From the NCBI GenBank assembly GCA_947683625.1, contig CANTUR010000039.1:4960001-5024000 (forward strand): DNA of 64,000 nt, written 5' to 3'. Shown piece after piece: positions 24,091 to 36,606 of the stretch (position 1 is its first letter; each line of letters begins with the position of its first letter). The notes under the pieces are model-generated. The model was not told the origin of the DNA. It did not search any database and saw only the letters and a program-made list of their open reading frames with translations. The DNA is from Mallotus nudiflorus. Taxonomy: Eukaryota > Streptophyta > Magnoliopsida > Malpighiales > Euphorbiaceae. A program made the translations under genes and the position numbers.

Positions 24091-27000
24091 TTGGTGAATG
24101 TATGTCAATCATTCCCAACTTGCCAAGTGAGTTGTAGAATGCTTTTCTAGATACAGCCTTTATAAGGATGTCAACTAGCTGAGTGTGAGATGAAACATAT
24201 AGAAGATAAATCATCCTTTGGTTCAGATGATCTTTTATGAAATGTCTGTCAACCTCTACATGCTTAGTTCGATCATGTTAAATCGGATTGTTTGCAATTG
24301 CTATGGCTACCTTGTTATCACAATGTAATAACATAGGCTTCAGATGTTTTAATCCCAGATCTTGAACAATTCGCCTTACCCAAACTAACTCACATACTCC
24401 ATGAGCCATTCCTTTAAACTCAGCTTCAGCACTTGACCTTGCTACAACTTTCTGTTTCTTACTTCTCCAAGTAACTAAATTATTTCCAACAAATGTGAAG
24501 TACCTGGATGTTGATTTTTGATCAGTTCGATCTCCAGCCCAATCAGCATCAGTATAGCCAGTAATTTCATAATACTTATTCCTCCTAAAGAATAACCCTT
24601 TTCCCAAAGAAGACTTTAGATATCTTAATACTCAGTATACTGCATTCATATGTTCTTTACTCAGAGAATGCATGAACTGACTTAGAACACTTACTGCATA
24701 AACAATGTCTGGCTGAGTATAAGATAGGTAAATCAACTCTCCCACCTACCTTTGATACTGATCTCTATTAGTTGGAACTTGATCTTCTAGGACTGAAAGT
24801 CTATGGTTGACTTCAATGGGAGTATCGGTTGGCTTATAATCAAGCATCCATGTCTCTATTAGTAGATCCATTACGTACTTTCATTGGCAAAGAGAAATTT
24901 CTTGAGCTGATCTTGTAACTTAAATTCCTAAAATATACTTTAAGTTACCTAAATCCTTAAGTTCAAACTCGGATGCTAACTGTCTTTGCAAGATTGTTGT
25001 CTCACTCAGATCATTTCCAGTGACCACCATATTATCAACATATACAATCAGCACGGTGACTTTACCTAACTTTTGTTTGATGAATAATGTGTGATCAATA
25101 TCACTTTACTTATATCTGAGCTTCATCATGAAGGTTGAGAGTCATCCAAACCATGCTCGAGGCGATTGCTTGAGTCTATACAATGCTCTCTTTAATTTGC
25201 ATACTCAGTCAGTACATTTAGTTCTAGATGGTGGATCCATATATATTTCTTTATCTATGGTTCCATTAAAAATGCATTCTTTACATCAAATTGTCAAAGC
25301 GGCTAGTCCAGGTTGGCAGCTGAGGAAATAAGGACTCGGATGGTGTTCATTTTTGCTACTGGAGCAAATGTATCTTCATAGTCGATTCCGTAATTCTGAG
25401 TGTACCCCTTTGCTACCAACCGAGCTTTATATTGATTTATGCTTCCATTTGGATTGAGTTTAATGGTGAATATCCATCTGCACCCCACTGTTTTCTTTCC
25501 TTTCGAAAGAGGAACGAGATCCCACGTCTGGTTCTTTAGAAATGCCTCCATTTCATCATTCATAGTTTTCTTCCAATCCAAATCATCTAAGGCTTCCTGC
25601 ACATTACTCGGAATAGATACAGTAGATAATTGATTTATAGTAAGTGCATGTGAGTTAGAGAAATGGTTGGTTGATATGAAATTATTGATAAGGTATTTAG
25701 TTTTGGTATGAAGGTCCGAATCATATTATTTTTTTAGAACCCCTCTATTAATTCTAGAAGGATAACGAGGCTTAGTATTTGGAATTAAAGGAGACACGTT
25801 TACCTTATTATGCACTACATCTGGAGTTTCTTTAGCTTCTGGTATAGGTTAGGAAGATGTACTATCTTGATTACTCAGTTTACTCAGATTTTCTTCGATG
25901 ATCTGTCCGGGTGAGATGCTCGTACTCAGAATATCAGATGTTTGTTCGGGGGAGATACTTGGAACACCAGATGTTTGTCTAGGTGAGATGCTTGAAACAC
26001 TCAGAACATTTGGGAGACTTGAATTCAGAACACTCATAATGCTATCTTCAAGCTCAAAGAGGTTCGAATTTTTCTCCCCCTAAAGAGAGCACTCAGAGAA
26101 GGAGAATAAAGGAAAATTTTCATGAAACCGAACATTCTGAGTGACATACATCTTTTTTTTATTCGAATGATAACACTAATATTCCTTTTGTAAATCCGTA
26201 TAGCCAATAAAGTTACACCAGATAGCTCGAGGGTTTAATTTATCGAGTGTCTAATGAACATATGTCAAGCATCCAAAAACTCGGGGTTTGAGATTATTGA
26301 AGGGTGGAGATATGACAAGTTCCTGAAGTTTCTGAAGAGGAGTCTTAAAACTGAGTACTCATAATGGTGTCTAGTTTATGAGGTACGCAACGGATCGAAC
26401 AGCTTCTCCCCAGTATTCTCGAGGAACATTCATGTCAAATAATGATACTTGAACAACTTCCAATAACTGCTGGTTCTTCCGTTCGACTATACCATTCTTT
26501 TGGGGAGTGCCAGCACAAGATGTTTAGTGGCGAATGCCCTTCTTGAGGCAAAAATCATTGAGAATTGAGTTAACATACTCCCCACCATTGTCAAACTGCA
26601 AGACTTGGATTTTACTATGGTATTATGTAGCCACCATATTGTACAGGTCCTGAAACTTGGAGCACACATCTCCTTTATTGGAAAGTAGAGATACCCAAGT
26701 CATCCGGGTACATTCATCAATAAACATTACAAAATATCAAGCACCAGATAGAGTAGGAATCCGAACAAGTCCCCATACATCATTTGGTTTAGTAGAAGTA
26801 GCAATTGTAGCCTTGCCGAGCTTTTTACGAGGCTTTCTATTAAAATCCCACCATTTCAGATATCCCATAATTTCATAACATCGTTCCTTGGAATGTCCAA
26901 CTTTGCCACAATGAGTATAGGTGTATGTGATGGGCTTACTCAGTATTTTTCCTTTGAACTGGGAACGAGTCTGAGCTGCTACAAGTACAGAATGATCCGA

Positions 27001-27519
27001 CAGTATCTTCAGCTCTTCCATTGTATGTCACTGGTTATGATCCCTCCGGACATATGCATAACTAGACTCGAGATCAAGAGGTGGATTCTTCCGGAGTATT
27101 TCACTCTGAGCATTATTAAATTCAGAATCAAGCCCGACTAGGAAAATATATGTTCGAAGCCGGGTAATATGCTTATGGAGTGATACTACTCCATTAACAT
27201 CCTCCCTTTATGCACACGTCTGGGCATCGATTTCCTGAAATATTCCAATTAGTTCATTATAGTATGCAGGTAATGGCTTACCATTCTGACATGTAGTGAA
27301 TGATTTCCGATTCAATTCAAATAACTAAGTTTCGTCAAATCTATCATAGAAGGTTTTTGAGACAGCATCCCATATCTCCTTTACTGTTGGAAGATAGATG
27401 AATCTCTGCATCAATGTCGGAATCATGGAGTCAATCAACCAATATTTTACTCGGTTATTATCAAAGAGCCAAGTTTCCAATGCTTTATCTCCTGCTGGTG
27501 GCTTTTGGCGTAATGCCAT
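24090..27519 (-). pseudogene. Copia gag-pol remnants (gag, integrase, RT, RNase H)
   Basis: Gag: 27,519 down to about 26,830, starting ALRQKPPAGDKALETWLFDN and including a zinc-knuckle relic (HCGKVGHSKERC near 26,905) whose first Cys reads Tyr. The next residues are already integrase core (VWGLVRIPTLSGA, near 26,760), so protease and the pre-integrase region are deleted in frame. Integrase continues with QFDNGGEY near 26,590 and PQKNG near 26,490. RT: 25,602-25,303, with KARLVAKGYTQNYGIDYEDT, then decayed sequence. RNase H: 24,607-24,278, with GYTDADWAGD and ARSSAEAEF. Stops and frame changes lie between all pieces. Confidence 0.85.
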
Positions 27520-27771
27520 TAAGAAAGCCAGATTTATTTATGGTTCTAATTTGCATCTACATGATCTGTGACCATAAAGTATAGTTCGTATTATCAAGAA
27601 TAATTCTTGTGGAAAAAAGAGAATTATTTTGAAAGGTTTGAATAAAATTGAATGTTATATGAGATACAATATATGTGTTTTCGGTGGTCATAATTTTGAA
27701 GATTCAAAACATTCAAAGGAAAAAAAAAATACGATTTCAAGAATTCAATAAAAAATTTGATTTCAATGGAA

Positions 27772-27785
27772 GTTCTCTGATACCA
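27772..27785 (-). other. Primer-binding site of the copia element
   Basis: TGGTATCAGAGAAC on the minus strand, directly after the 5' LTR. TGGTATCAGAG is the classical complement to the 3' end of plant initiator tRNA-Met used by copia elements. Confidence 0.9.
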
Positions 27786-28004
27786 TAAAAAATAAAATTC
27801 AAAGAAAAAGAGAGAAAATTCAAGAAAAATATTTTTTCATGATATTTAAAGAAGAGTTATACCCCTTATATATAAATACAGAAATCCTAATCACAACCTA
27901 ATTAAAAATAGAATAATATTTTAAATAGAATAAAATTTTATTTTTAATTATATATAAATATTTACTTCTTAATATATATAATAAAATTATTTACTTTCTT
28001 AACA
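27786..28004 (-). repeat. 5' LTR of the copia element
   Basis: 219 bases, the same length as the 3' LTR and alignable throughout. The start TGTTAAGAAAGTAAATAA differs from the 3' LTR by a few substitutions. The last two bases read TA where the other LTR has CA. Confidence 0.88.
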
Positions 28005-28475
28005 GTGTTATCATTTTTAAAATGAATTTGAAAGAAAAATAATAATAAAATAGCTAGTCATACCTGCTGGGACCTAATCGAGAGGGAATGCGTAATTTAG
28101 TCACCTGCTGGGACCCATCATTTGGAGACTCTAAAGAGAATACCTATAAAAGTGTAAATATAAATATAAAACGACAGATAGAAGAGGTGTGTAGTCTAAA
28201 TAATAGAAGAGAAAACCGATAAAAAAAATTATAAAAGAGAAAGAAGAATAAAGCAAAAGACAGCCCAACATGCAAGTCTGTATTATAATACTGCAGATGC
28301 AGCGTCTGCCGTTGGACGGATAAGCTGTCCCTTTTGTCTCTACCCTCCCATAGACCATATTGCTCCAACTTTTAGAACCCATCCATAACATTACACGCTT
28401 TAGATACACCCCCACCCAAAATCCTCATCATTTTAGTCATATATCATCTCCAGGTAAAGTTTTGTTTTTCCACAA
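28005..28475 (+). promoter_or_regulatory. Upstream region of the DUF620 gene, with candidate TATA boxes
   Basis: This is the only sequence between the copia 5' LTR and the start codon. TATAAAAG at 28,145-28,152 and a nearby TATAAATATAAAA stretch are candidate TATA boxes, about 310-330 bases before the ATG. The rest would be a 5' untranslated region with a C-rich patch (CACCCCCACCC near 28,408). No other element was recognised. Confidence 0.35.
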
Positions 28476-30978
28476 ATGGGTTCGAGAGCAAGAAGGAAGC
28501 AAAGATGGTGCACGCAAACCTTGACACCTTTAATGGAAGGTCCAGACCCTGACATGCAAGAAGAAGGTAACAAAAAGGAGAGCTCCTGGGAAGTAATTCG
28601 AGAATGGTTTCGTCTGCAAAAGAGTTTTTCGGGTAACAATTATTCATCAATTTCGCCTGATGGGAACATTCCAGCTAACAGTAAAAAGCAAGATTTGAGG
28701 CTTTTGCTTGGAGTTCTTGGATGCCCACTAGCCCCAATCCCTCTAGTCACTGACTCCAATATTCACCGCAATTTTCACATCAAGGGCATGCCTATGGTAA
28801 TTAATTAGCCTATACAAATATGCCCTTTTAGTTAGTTTGATTCTTCAAAGAAAACAATTCATTTTCAGCTGAAAAGTTTATTTCTTCCAATAAGCAGGAA
28901 AATTCCATCGCACATTATATTATACAACAGTATCTGGCAGCGACTGGATGCTTAAAGAGAGAAAAAGACATGAAAAACATGTATGCAACAGGCAGTGTGA
29001 AGATGATCCGTTGTGAGACAGAAGTATCCTCTGGAAAGAATGTGAAGAGCTTAGGGACCAGAACTGGAGAAAATGGGTGTTTTGTTGTTTGGCAAATGTC
29101 GCCGGGGATGTGGTCTCTTGAGTTGGTTGTTGGAGGGAACAAGGTCATCGCCGGCAGTGATGGGAAGACTGTGTGGAGGCATACTCCTTGGCTGGGTACT
29201 CATGCTGCCAAAGGACCCCAACGGCCTCTACGTCGCATAATCCAGGTGATCATTAATTACAATGTCATTTAATTATAGATATTATAATAATAATATGAAC
29301 AAAAAGAAACATTATTTTCTTTTAATGCAAACTCTAAATAAAATCACTGATAAAAAAAATTAAAAAAAAAAGCCCAAATCTCTCATTCTTTATGCTGGAA
29401 TTGCATAGAATTTTGATGATTTGTAATTGTACCAAAGAAGTTTTAATTTTAAAACTATATGCTTAAGTTTTAGAGCTGTGCATGCATATATATCAATCAT
29501 TGAGGTTGTGAATATCCGTGCTTTTAACAGCTCATTTCAAAAAAAAAAAAAAAAGTTTTTTATTCTAGAAATTTTTACAAAACTATTGTAAAGACTCAAT
29601 TTATTTATAGATTATATTTTCTTCACTTTAATTTTGTTTGGCACACGGGAAAAGAATTTAATTTTCTTCTCTGATAGTATTTATATATATATAGATAAAG
29701 GAGAAATGCCAAATATTGGCTGACATTGATGGAGAAACTGTCTCATGCTTTACCAGACAAACATGTTTCTTTTTGTTTACAAATGAGTCATCACTGATGG
29801 CACGTGATTTTCTATCTGACGTCATCCTCTGTGATCTTCACGTTCAATACATTACATGGCTTGGAGTTGCAGGCCGCCTCTCTCGGGATTGGAGCAACTT
29901 ATTGTTTTTCTTATTATGCCTTGTGCTTTTACTTTTTTTTTTTCGCACTTTATTGAATTTATTGAATTATTGCCTCCAGCTTTTGTCGGCTTTTGCTATC
30001 CCATTTGTTTCTCTCATTAACATTTTTTTCCTCTTTTATTTATTTTCTCATCTTTTTAGAACTTCTGTTGATCTCCATGAAATTCAAAACCTTCTTCTGA
30101 AAAAATGCTGCTTTATCATTCGCCCCAAATTGCATAAGTTTTGAATTTAACTTTTCATATTTCTGAATTATATAAATTGCTTTTATCTGTTATTTTCTGA
30201 AAAAGAATGGTAGTGTGGTGAATCATTTTATTAGATTATATTACAAACTTCAAATTTGTACAAATACTATTAACCAAAAGAAGAAGAAATTAACCCAAAA
30301 AATATATATATATTGTACAAACACTATAGTCTAGACGAAAATTTAGCAATCAACTTCGATAAGTCTTGCGCAATGCGAGACTTGTAATATCTATTTGCCT
30401 CTTTCATCTCAAATATATATATTATAGATATATATATATGCGCCATGCTCTATTTTATTTTGTTTTCTAATCTTTTAATCGTAATACAGGGCCTAGATCC
30501 AAAGTGCACGGCCAACCTATTTGCGAAAGCGCAGTGCTTAGGTGAGAAGCAAATTGGAGAAGACGATTGCTTTGTATTGAAGGTAGCTGCAGATCGTGCA
30601 GCTGTAATGGAAAGAAGTGAAGGCGCAGCAGAAGTGCTTAGGCATGTATTATATGGGTATTTTTGCCAGAAAAGTGGACTCCTAATATACCTGGAGGATT
30701 CACATCTCACCCGAGTACAAACCTCAGAAAATGATACTATTTACTGGGAGACTACTATAGGAAGTAGCATTGGAGATTATAGAGATGTTGATGGAGTGTT
30801 AATTGCTCATCAAGGCAGATCAATTGCCACGGTTTTCCGATTTGAAGAAGAATCTGTGCAACATAGTAGGACAAAAATGGAAGAAATATGGAGGATTGAC
30901 GATGTTGTGTTTAATGTTCCTGGCCTTTCCTTGGACTATTTCATCCCTCCTGCTGACATCTTTGATGCTTGTCCTTGA
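28476..30978 (+). CDS. DUF620-family protein, three exons, intact
   Basis: Exons are 28,476-28,796, 28,898-29,245 and 30,490-30,978. Introns (101 and 1,244 bases) have GT-AG ends and are in phase 0. They join to a 385-residue protein, normal for plant DUF620 (PF04788), with no stops or frameshifts. Family landmarks are TPLMEGPDPD (17-26), DLRLLLGVLGCPLAPIP (73-89), WRHTPWLG (200-207), a GLDP start to exon 3, and FNVPGLSLDYFIPPAD (364-379) near the C-terminus. I see no signal peptide or membrane helix. Molecular function is unknown for the family. The ATG is the first in frame and gives the family's usual N-terminus. It stands alone among retroelements, with copia elements on both sides. Confidence 0.95.
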
Positions 30979-31264
30979 TGAACTCACTTTTGTTAACTTG
31001 TTTAATTTTGTAATCTGATTACAGTACTGTTGGAGGGTTTATGGTGTATTTAATTAAATCTCAAAGAGTAGTATTATTGTGATTGGCTTTAACTTCAATT
31101 CAAACATGATTATATGACCAAAAATACCAATTCAAATAATATATCACTTCTGAATTGTTGCTTTTCTTCTTTCCACAAGTCTATTATCAAATTACGAACC
31201 AAAACGTCTCCAAATGTATAAAGAAAATGAGCCGACATATTACTTTTTGGATTTTAATCCAACT

Positions 31265-31270
31265 AATAAA
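31265..31270 (+). terminator. Candidate poly(A) signal for the DUF620 gene
   Basis: AATAAA, 287 bases past the stop codon and 42 bases before the next LTR. Plant poly(A) signals are loose, and an AATTAAAT-like site near 31,054 is an alternative. Confidence 0.3.
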
Positions 31271-31312
31271 AAAGAAATCATTTGATTTTCTTTAATTAAA
31301 TCTCATATAGGG

Positions 31313-31945
31313 TGTTGGACCACTCACGATATGTCCTCACAATTGTGAGAGGCTTAGTCCAAATATTGACTAGTCATCCAACTTGTGACTTCAAGAAGCT
31401 TGTGAAGAATGAAATATCTGAGACACTCATGATCAACCCTCATGATCGTGAATGATCGTGACACACCCTCAATCAGAGAGACAATGATAACATTGTTGTC
31501 CAACAGTTAGTTTTTTAAGCATCACGATCATGACCAATTCTTAATTACATTAAATATACTTTTGAGTGTGGGATTGTGTGGTTTAGCTTAGACTCTTCTT
31601 CTTATATATTCTTGAGTTAAGAAAGAAAAAAAGAACTAAGTTTAGAACAAATTGATTTAAATGTTAGCCATTGAAAACATTTCGAAACTTGATTTTAAAA
31701 GAGAACCAAGAAAACTCTTATATGTAAGGTTTGAGTTAAGTCTAAAAGTTCAAGTTTGTAAACTCAATCTAAGTGAATAGATCTAAGTGGGTTAAAAATC
31801 CTAACTTGGAATAAGTTGGGTGTAGACATATGTTTGATTAGTAATTGCACTCCTTAAATCACCTTGTGTCATTTTCTCTTCATCTCTTAATCTTCTCCTC
31901 AGTAGCCCTTTTCACCCCCCCCCCCCCCCCTCTAAGGTACTTTCA
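31313..31945 (+). repeat. 5' LTR of a truncated Sirevirus-like copia fragment
   Basis: It starts TGTTGGACCACTCACGATAT and ends GGTACTTTCA, 633 bases. Its second half matches the 3' LTR at 35,402-36,606 read on the minus strand: a shared AATCCTAACTTGG block, then a pyrimidine-rich end with a long C run before TCTAAGG. TTATATATTC near 31,600 is a possible TATA box. TGATCGTGA and ATCACGATCAT words recur in its U3. A degenerate TTATTATCAAATC just after it may be the PBS. Confidence 0.65.
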
Positions 31946-32039
31946 ATTATTATCAAATCTAAACTTTTGAGTACTTAATTGTTAGAAAATTAGATCATAG
32001 GGAATGAATCTATAAAGTTTTCTTCTCTTAGACCTTTTT

Positions 32040-32450
32040 TTTTATGGTAGTGACTATCCTCATTAGAAATTCAAAATGGAGTTGTATTAAGATTGTGGGA
32101 TGTCTGGTTTAAAGGTTGGGAGCCCCTAAAGGGCACAATTGATGGTTTTGAAGTCACTCTCGTAAGAGGGCAATGGTTAAATGATTAAAAAGAAAAGAAC
32201 TACAAAAATAAGAAGGCCATGACTATCTTGGTTACCTTAATATTAAAAGAAGAAGGAGGTAAGGTTCAATATTGCCAATCCACTAAATTAATTTGGGAGA
32301 CTCTTGAGAACCATTATGAAGGAAACATTCAAGTTGGAAGTAAGAAGGTTCAACTCCATATTTATGAGTATAAACTTTTAAAGATGAAACCTCAAGAGTC
32401 AATAACTTAGATGATCAACCACCTCAATGCTCTTCTCAATGTTATCCATC
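32040..32450 (+). pseudogene. Copia gag N-terminal fragment
   Basis: The translation resembles the gag of the minus-strand Sirevirus-like element. IWETLENHYEGNIQVGSKKV (about 32,290-32,350) corresponds to MWETLENHYEGNIRVRSKKV near 41,630-41,590, followed by the YEYKLLKMKPQESIT region. Stops and a frame change precede it. Recognisable gag ends near 32,450; the rest of the element is missing. Confidence 0.75.
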
Positions 32451-32931
32451 TTTGTTTACTCCATTTGAAGATTTTATGAAAAACGCTTCCAAAACTGTAG
32501 CCAATAACATAATGGATATGCCCTTATAATCTTTACCAAAACATGTCCTCAAAATTAAAAATTAACTTTATATGCCACCATGATTAAGGATGAACTGAAC
32601 ATGACCCTAAAATTTAAGAAAAGTTCAAACATACTAATTTAATTAAATATGCCCTATAAGATCTTCATAATTAAGAAGAAAACAAACATGCCTCTAAAAA
32701 AAGAATCAATCATGTTTGTTAAGGTCATTTTTCAAAACCCTAAAAGCTGATTATGAAAGTAGAAAAACATCTCACTAACATATGAGATTGACTAAGAACG
32801 ATGATTGAAAAGCAAATTCCAAACCATTTGAAACCTCAAAACCCCACGCATATGCCAAATTAAACATTTTTTTAAACCTAACCTAACCTAACCCCAATAA
32901 AGGGGTTTTGATGTTTGAGAGTGGGAGAGTC
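32451..32931. other. Unassigned stretch before the T-rich element
   Basis: No gene seen. It contains weakly repeated ATGCCC/ATGCCTC words and ends in a purine-rich run (TTTGAGAGTGGGAGAGTC) directly before a TGTGACGAG start, which could be a polypurine tract. Confidence 0.35.
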
Positions 32932-35401
32932 TGTGACGAGTTTTATTTATTGAGTAAATTAGTAAAGTCTTGGAAAATACTATTTTTATATCTGTAGTGT
33001 TTTATTTTTCAGACTGCTTTTCAGTTCGGAAGCTTCGGTTTAACTTTAGAAGCCCTTAGATGAAAAGGCAAACTCTAGTCAATAGACCTTTCCAAAGGTC
33101 AAATCAAGTCCCTAGAGTTGAATTTTAGTGTAAAATTGTCTTCTAAAATTATAGTGAGTCAATGTGGACCACTTGATAAAAAGTTAAATTTTTTTTATCT
33201 TTGGTGGTCAAATCTAGTCCTATGCATATAATAAATATTGCACAAATCCCTATGAGTAGTGATTAAACAAATTTTAGAATATTCTTTGACAAGTTTCAAC
33301 CTAGGATTTATTCTAGTATATACTTTTATCATTTAGTGTCAAATAATACCCCTTTTAGTTGTAAGCTTATTACAACTTTGTCAGTAAGCATTAGTTTATA
33401 AATAGAAGGTTTGAGGAAACATTTTAGGGAGGAGAGTCAAGTATTAGGAGAGAGAAAATTACTGTAGCAACTTAGAGTGAGAAAATAAAAATGAAAAAAT
33501 AGAAAAAATAGAAAAATAGCCTAAATTATGTAAAAATAAAAACTGTTCTCATCTACCCTCTTTCTCTCACGTTTCTATACTCAATCCCCACTTAATCCTT
33601 AGCCTAAAAACTCTACTAAAAACTCATTATTCCTTCCATAATCCAAAAACAACAATCAAACTGCAACCCAAAAGCAATTAAACGTCAACTAAAAAACAAC
33701 ATATTGTTCACTCTACTCTATTTGCTTTCAACCTCAAATTCTTCAACGTAATTCTTGTTTTTGGTGAGTTTAATTTCATATTTTGAGGCTAAACACTTTA
33801 TTAAACTTGTTTTTCATATGGGTTCGAATTTTTGGGTTTAGGGCCTTAATTTGTTAATTTGTTTAGCAAAAGAGTTAAGTTTTTCATTTATGGCCAAGAG
33901 GGAATGGTCAGAATTAAGCCATGAATAGCTGACTGGCTAACCATGGCCTAAATCCAGCTATCCATGATGAATTTTGGGTATTCAGAGGTGAAATCAGAGT
34001 GTCTATGCTCAACCCCTTGAATCATGTACTCTTTACTTTAAAATGACTCTAATGATAGTCCTAATGACTTATATACATTCTATAATGATTATACATCATT
34101 AAAATGAGTCTAAAAGGTCCTAGTATGATCAAATCTATTATTTTTCTAATTTATTTTTATTTTTAAAATATTTGTCCTTAATACACAACTTTTGGTTCAA
34201 AGCTTTTAAATTTTCTTGCTTGCTTTTGATTTTAGATGAGCTTTTAGTTAATGATTAACATTGTGATGCTACTTGTGTATTCTTGATTGTGATTTTATGT
34301 TTATGAATTGATTTTGTGCTAATTTAGAGACCTAATTTTAGGTATTTTATGTCTTGAACTATATGTTAATTATTGTGTATGTGCATTAAGTGAAATTTGT
34401 GTAGTTGTGTGAATTTTGTGATCCTTGTTTTGATGATTATGTGCATATTACTATTTTGAATATTGTTGATTAATTTGTGATATTTAAGAGTCTAATTTGT
34501 TATTATTGAAAGTTGTCTGTGTATTTGTGATTATATTTGTGTATTTTTAACCATAAGAGTGTTAATTAGCCTTTAATGGTTTAATTTGGTACTACTATGA
34601 GACTTCAATGTGATCTATGTGTTTATTATTAAATATTGCCTTGTTTTAGTTATATTTTACTCTATTTTGTGAATATTATGTGTCTTGAAATTACTAAATG
34701 TCTACTTTTCATATTTATTGTTTTATGTTCATTTTGATTACTTAGAAGCATCAATTGATAATTATTGGTTAAATTGATGTATTCTAAAGTATTATTCATC
34801 ATTTTCTTGCCTTTTTTTTTCAAATTTTATTTATTTTTCTTTGTTATTGTCTCTAAATCTCTACACTTAATCTCACACTGTCTATATATTTTTTATATTT
34901 AGTTTATTTTATGTCATCATATATTTAACATTTATTTATATTTCTTTATTAGCAATCTCTACTCTCAATCTCACTTTCTATTTATTTTATACTCAATTTA
35001 TCCTTTATTTGCCCATTGTACTTTAATTACAATCTCTACTCCCAATTTCTTCTATTTTATACTATACTATTAATTTTTCTTTATGTCAATTTTATGTATG
35101 TTATCATATTTGTTATCTCCATAATCTCTACAATTCAACTCTCTATCTCTAATCTTATTTTCTTCACATTTTTATGATTTGTTTACAATGTTATGCTTAA
35201 TTTATGCTTTATTTGTTTTAATTCATATATTATAGTTATTTATCTTTTATTTGTTTATTTTTATTACTATTCCCAAACACTTTTTTTTAAATTTTTTTAT
35301 TATTTATTGTCATAATCTTATCTTAATTTTTATTCTCACATCATTTTTTCTTTCTATTTATTTCATTTAGTTATTAATTTCTTTTAATTTTGCATGTATA
35401 T
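32932..35401 (+). mobile_element. T-rich retroelement sequence, possible very large LTR (left part)
   Basis: It starts TGTGACGAG after a purine run and has TTTATAAATAGAAGG near 33,396 followed by AGGGAGGAGAG, the same TATA-then-purine layout seen in LTRs A-C. From about 34,200 it becomes T-rich with recurring AATCTCTAC / CTCAATCTCAC words. The same style continues at 43,128, so the copia element at 35,402-42,958 probably interrupts one sequence. No coding content was seen. Confidence 0.4.
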
Positions 35402-36606
35402 TGAAAAGAGTCCTAGAGGGGGGGAGGGGGGTAAATAGGACTATCAAATAAAAATGAGAAATTAAAATAATTCTTTGTAAGAATTGAATGGAAGTTGAGA
35501 AGGAAGAAGGAAGAATGAATAACCCAAAAATTTAAGAAATTCGGAGTCAATAACAATCCTATGTCTCCACCTAACTTATCCCCAAGTTAGGATTTTCAAT
35601 CACCCATAATCTTATTCATAAGATTGAGATGATACAAGAGTTTTATGGCTCACTCTTACAACCTTACAACTTGAGCTTTCAAGGCTTACATAAAAAACCA
35701 AATCCTAAGTGTTTTAGTAAACAACACTTAAACCAATTCCTTTAGAGATAAATCTCACTTCCTTTCTATTGAAGACATTTTATTTTGCCTATAATTTCTT
35801 CATAAAATTGTAAATATTTGACTTAACTTTCTATATAATTTTGAATCACCTCAATTTGACTTTTTTAACTTAAGATATGTCTAAAATACTAAGAGCTATG
35901 CAATCTAAAATGTAGACTATTGTCAAACAGCAATACATAAGTTAAACCCGTGATTGTATATTGAAGACACTTGAATTTGCCCAATTTTTTTCATTAAAGT
36001 TGTAGATATTTTACTTAGATTTCCATAAAAATTTGATTCACCTCAATTAGTCATCTGTAGTTGAAGATATGTCCAAAATACTAGGATATAAGCAATCTAA
36101 AATGTAGACTATTATAAAATAGCTATAGAAAAATTGAAGCCATGATTTTATATTAAAGAAGTTTGAATTTTCCTATTATTTCTTCATAAAAGTTGTATAT
36201 ATTTGATTTATATTTCTATATATTTTTGAATCACCTCAATTGGGCTTCTATAGCTCAAGATATGTTTAAAATACTAAGAGTAGTGAAATCTAAAATGGCA
36301 GCTGCTTATATTGATTTTGACTTAATATTTGCATACCTAAATGAACTTAGATTTTGACAACCAAGCCCAATTCAGAAAGCTCAAGATGTTTATTTCAAAT
36401 TTGATGAAGATAAATTTCTCATTATAAAGCTCTAAGGATGTTAAAAGCTTCTTTGAATTTCAGAGGTCGAATCAGCCTAAGATAATCATACTTCATTTTA
36501 ACTTCCAAGGGAGTCATAACTTATACACACTTAAACAAACAAATTAAATTCTCAAAATTAAGTTTATAAAGATCAAAATTAAGATTGATTATTGCTAAGG
36601 TCAACA
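35402..36606 (-). repeat. 3' LTR of the Sirevirus-like element
   Basis: 1,205 bases. On the minus strand it starts TGTTGACCTTAGCAATAATC and ends AGGACTCTTTTCA after a C-rich run (35,413-35,431). It contains three tandem ~192-bp repeats at 35,771-36,345. Confidence 0.75.
35771..36345 (-). repeat. Three tandem 192-bp repeats inside the LTR
   Basis: Units start at about 35,771, 35,963 and 36,155. Each carries TTCTTCATAAAA, TGAATCACCTCAATT and CAATCTAAAATGTAGACTA in the same order. The 5' LTR has the same three units (starting near 42,187, 42,378 and 42,507), with about 60 bases lost from the second. Confidence 0.8.

Larger units (their letters stand above)
23860..28004 (-). mobile_element. Ty1/copia element with two LTRs, internally deleted
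   Basis: The element is 4,145 bases, bounded by two LTRs of exactly 219 bases. Flanks are GTATT (left) and GTGTT (right), a 5-base TSD with one mismatch. On the minus strand the order is 5' LTR, PBS, gag, integrase, RT, RNase H, polypurine tract, 3' LTR. Integrase before RT defines copia. Stops and frameshifts in every domain and loss of protease make it non-autonomous. It sits about 470 bases upstream of the DUF620 start codon, in the opposite direction. Confidence 0.9.

Noticed and set aside
29716..30144. 142-codon open frame with hydrophobic stretches
   Set aside because: It lies wholly inside intron 2 of the DUF620 gene, begins with TTG, and its hydrophobic character follows from T-rich intron sequence. 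It has no recognised family.
30450..30710. 86-codon minus-strand frame over DUF620 exon 3
   Set aside because: It is a shadow of the well-supported plus-strand exon.
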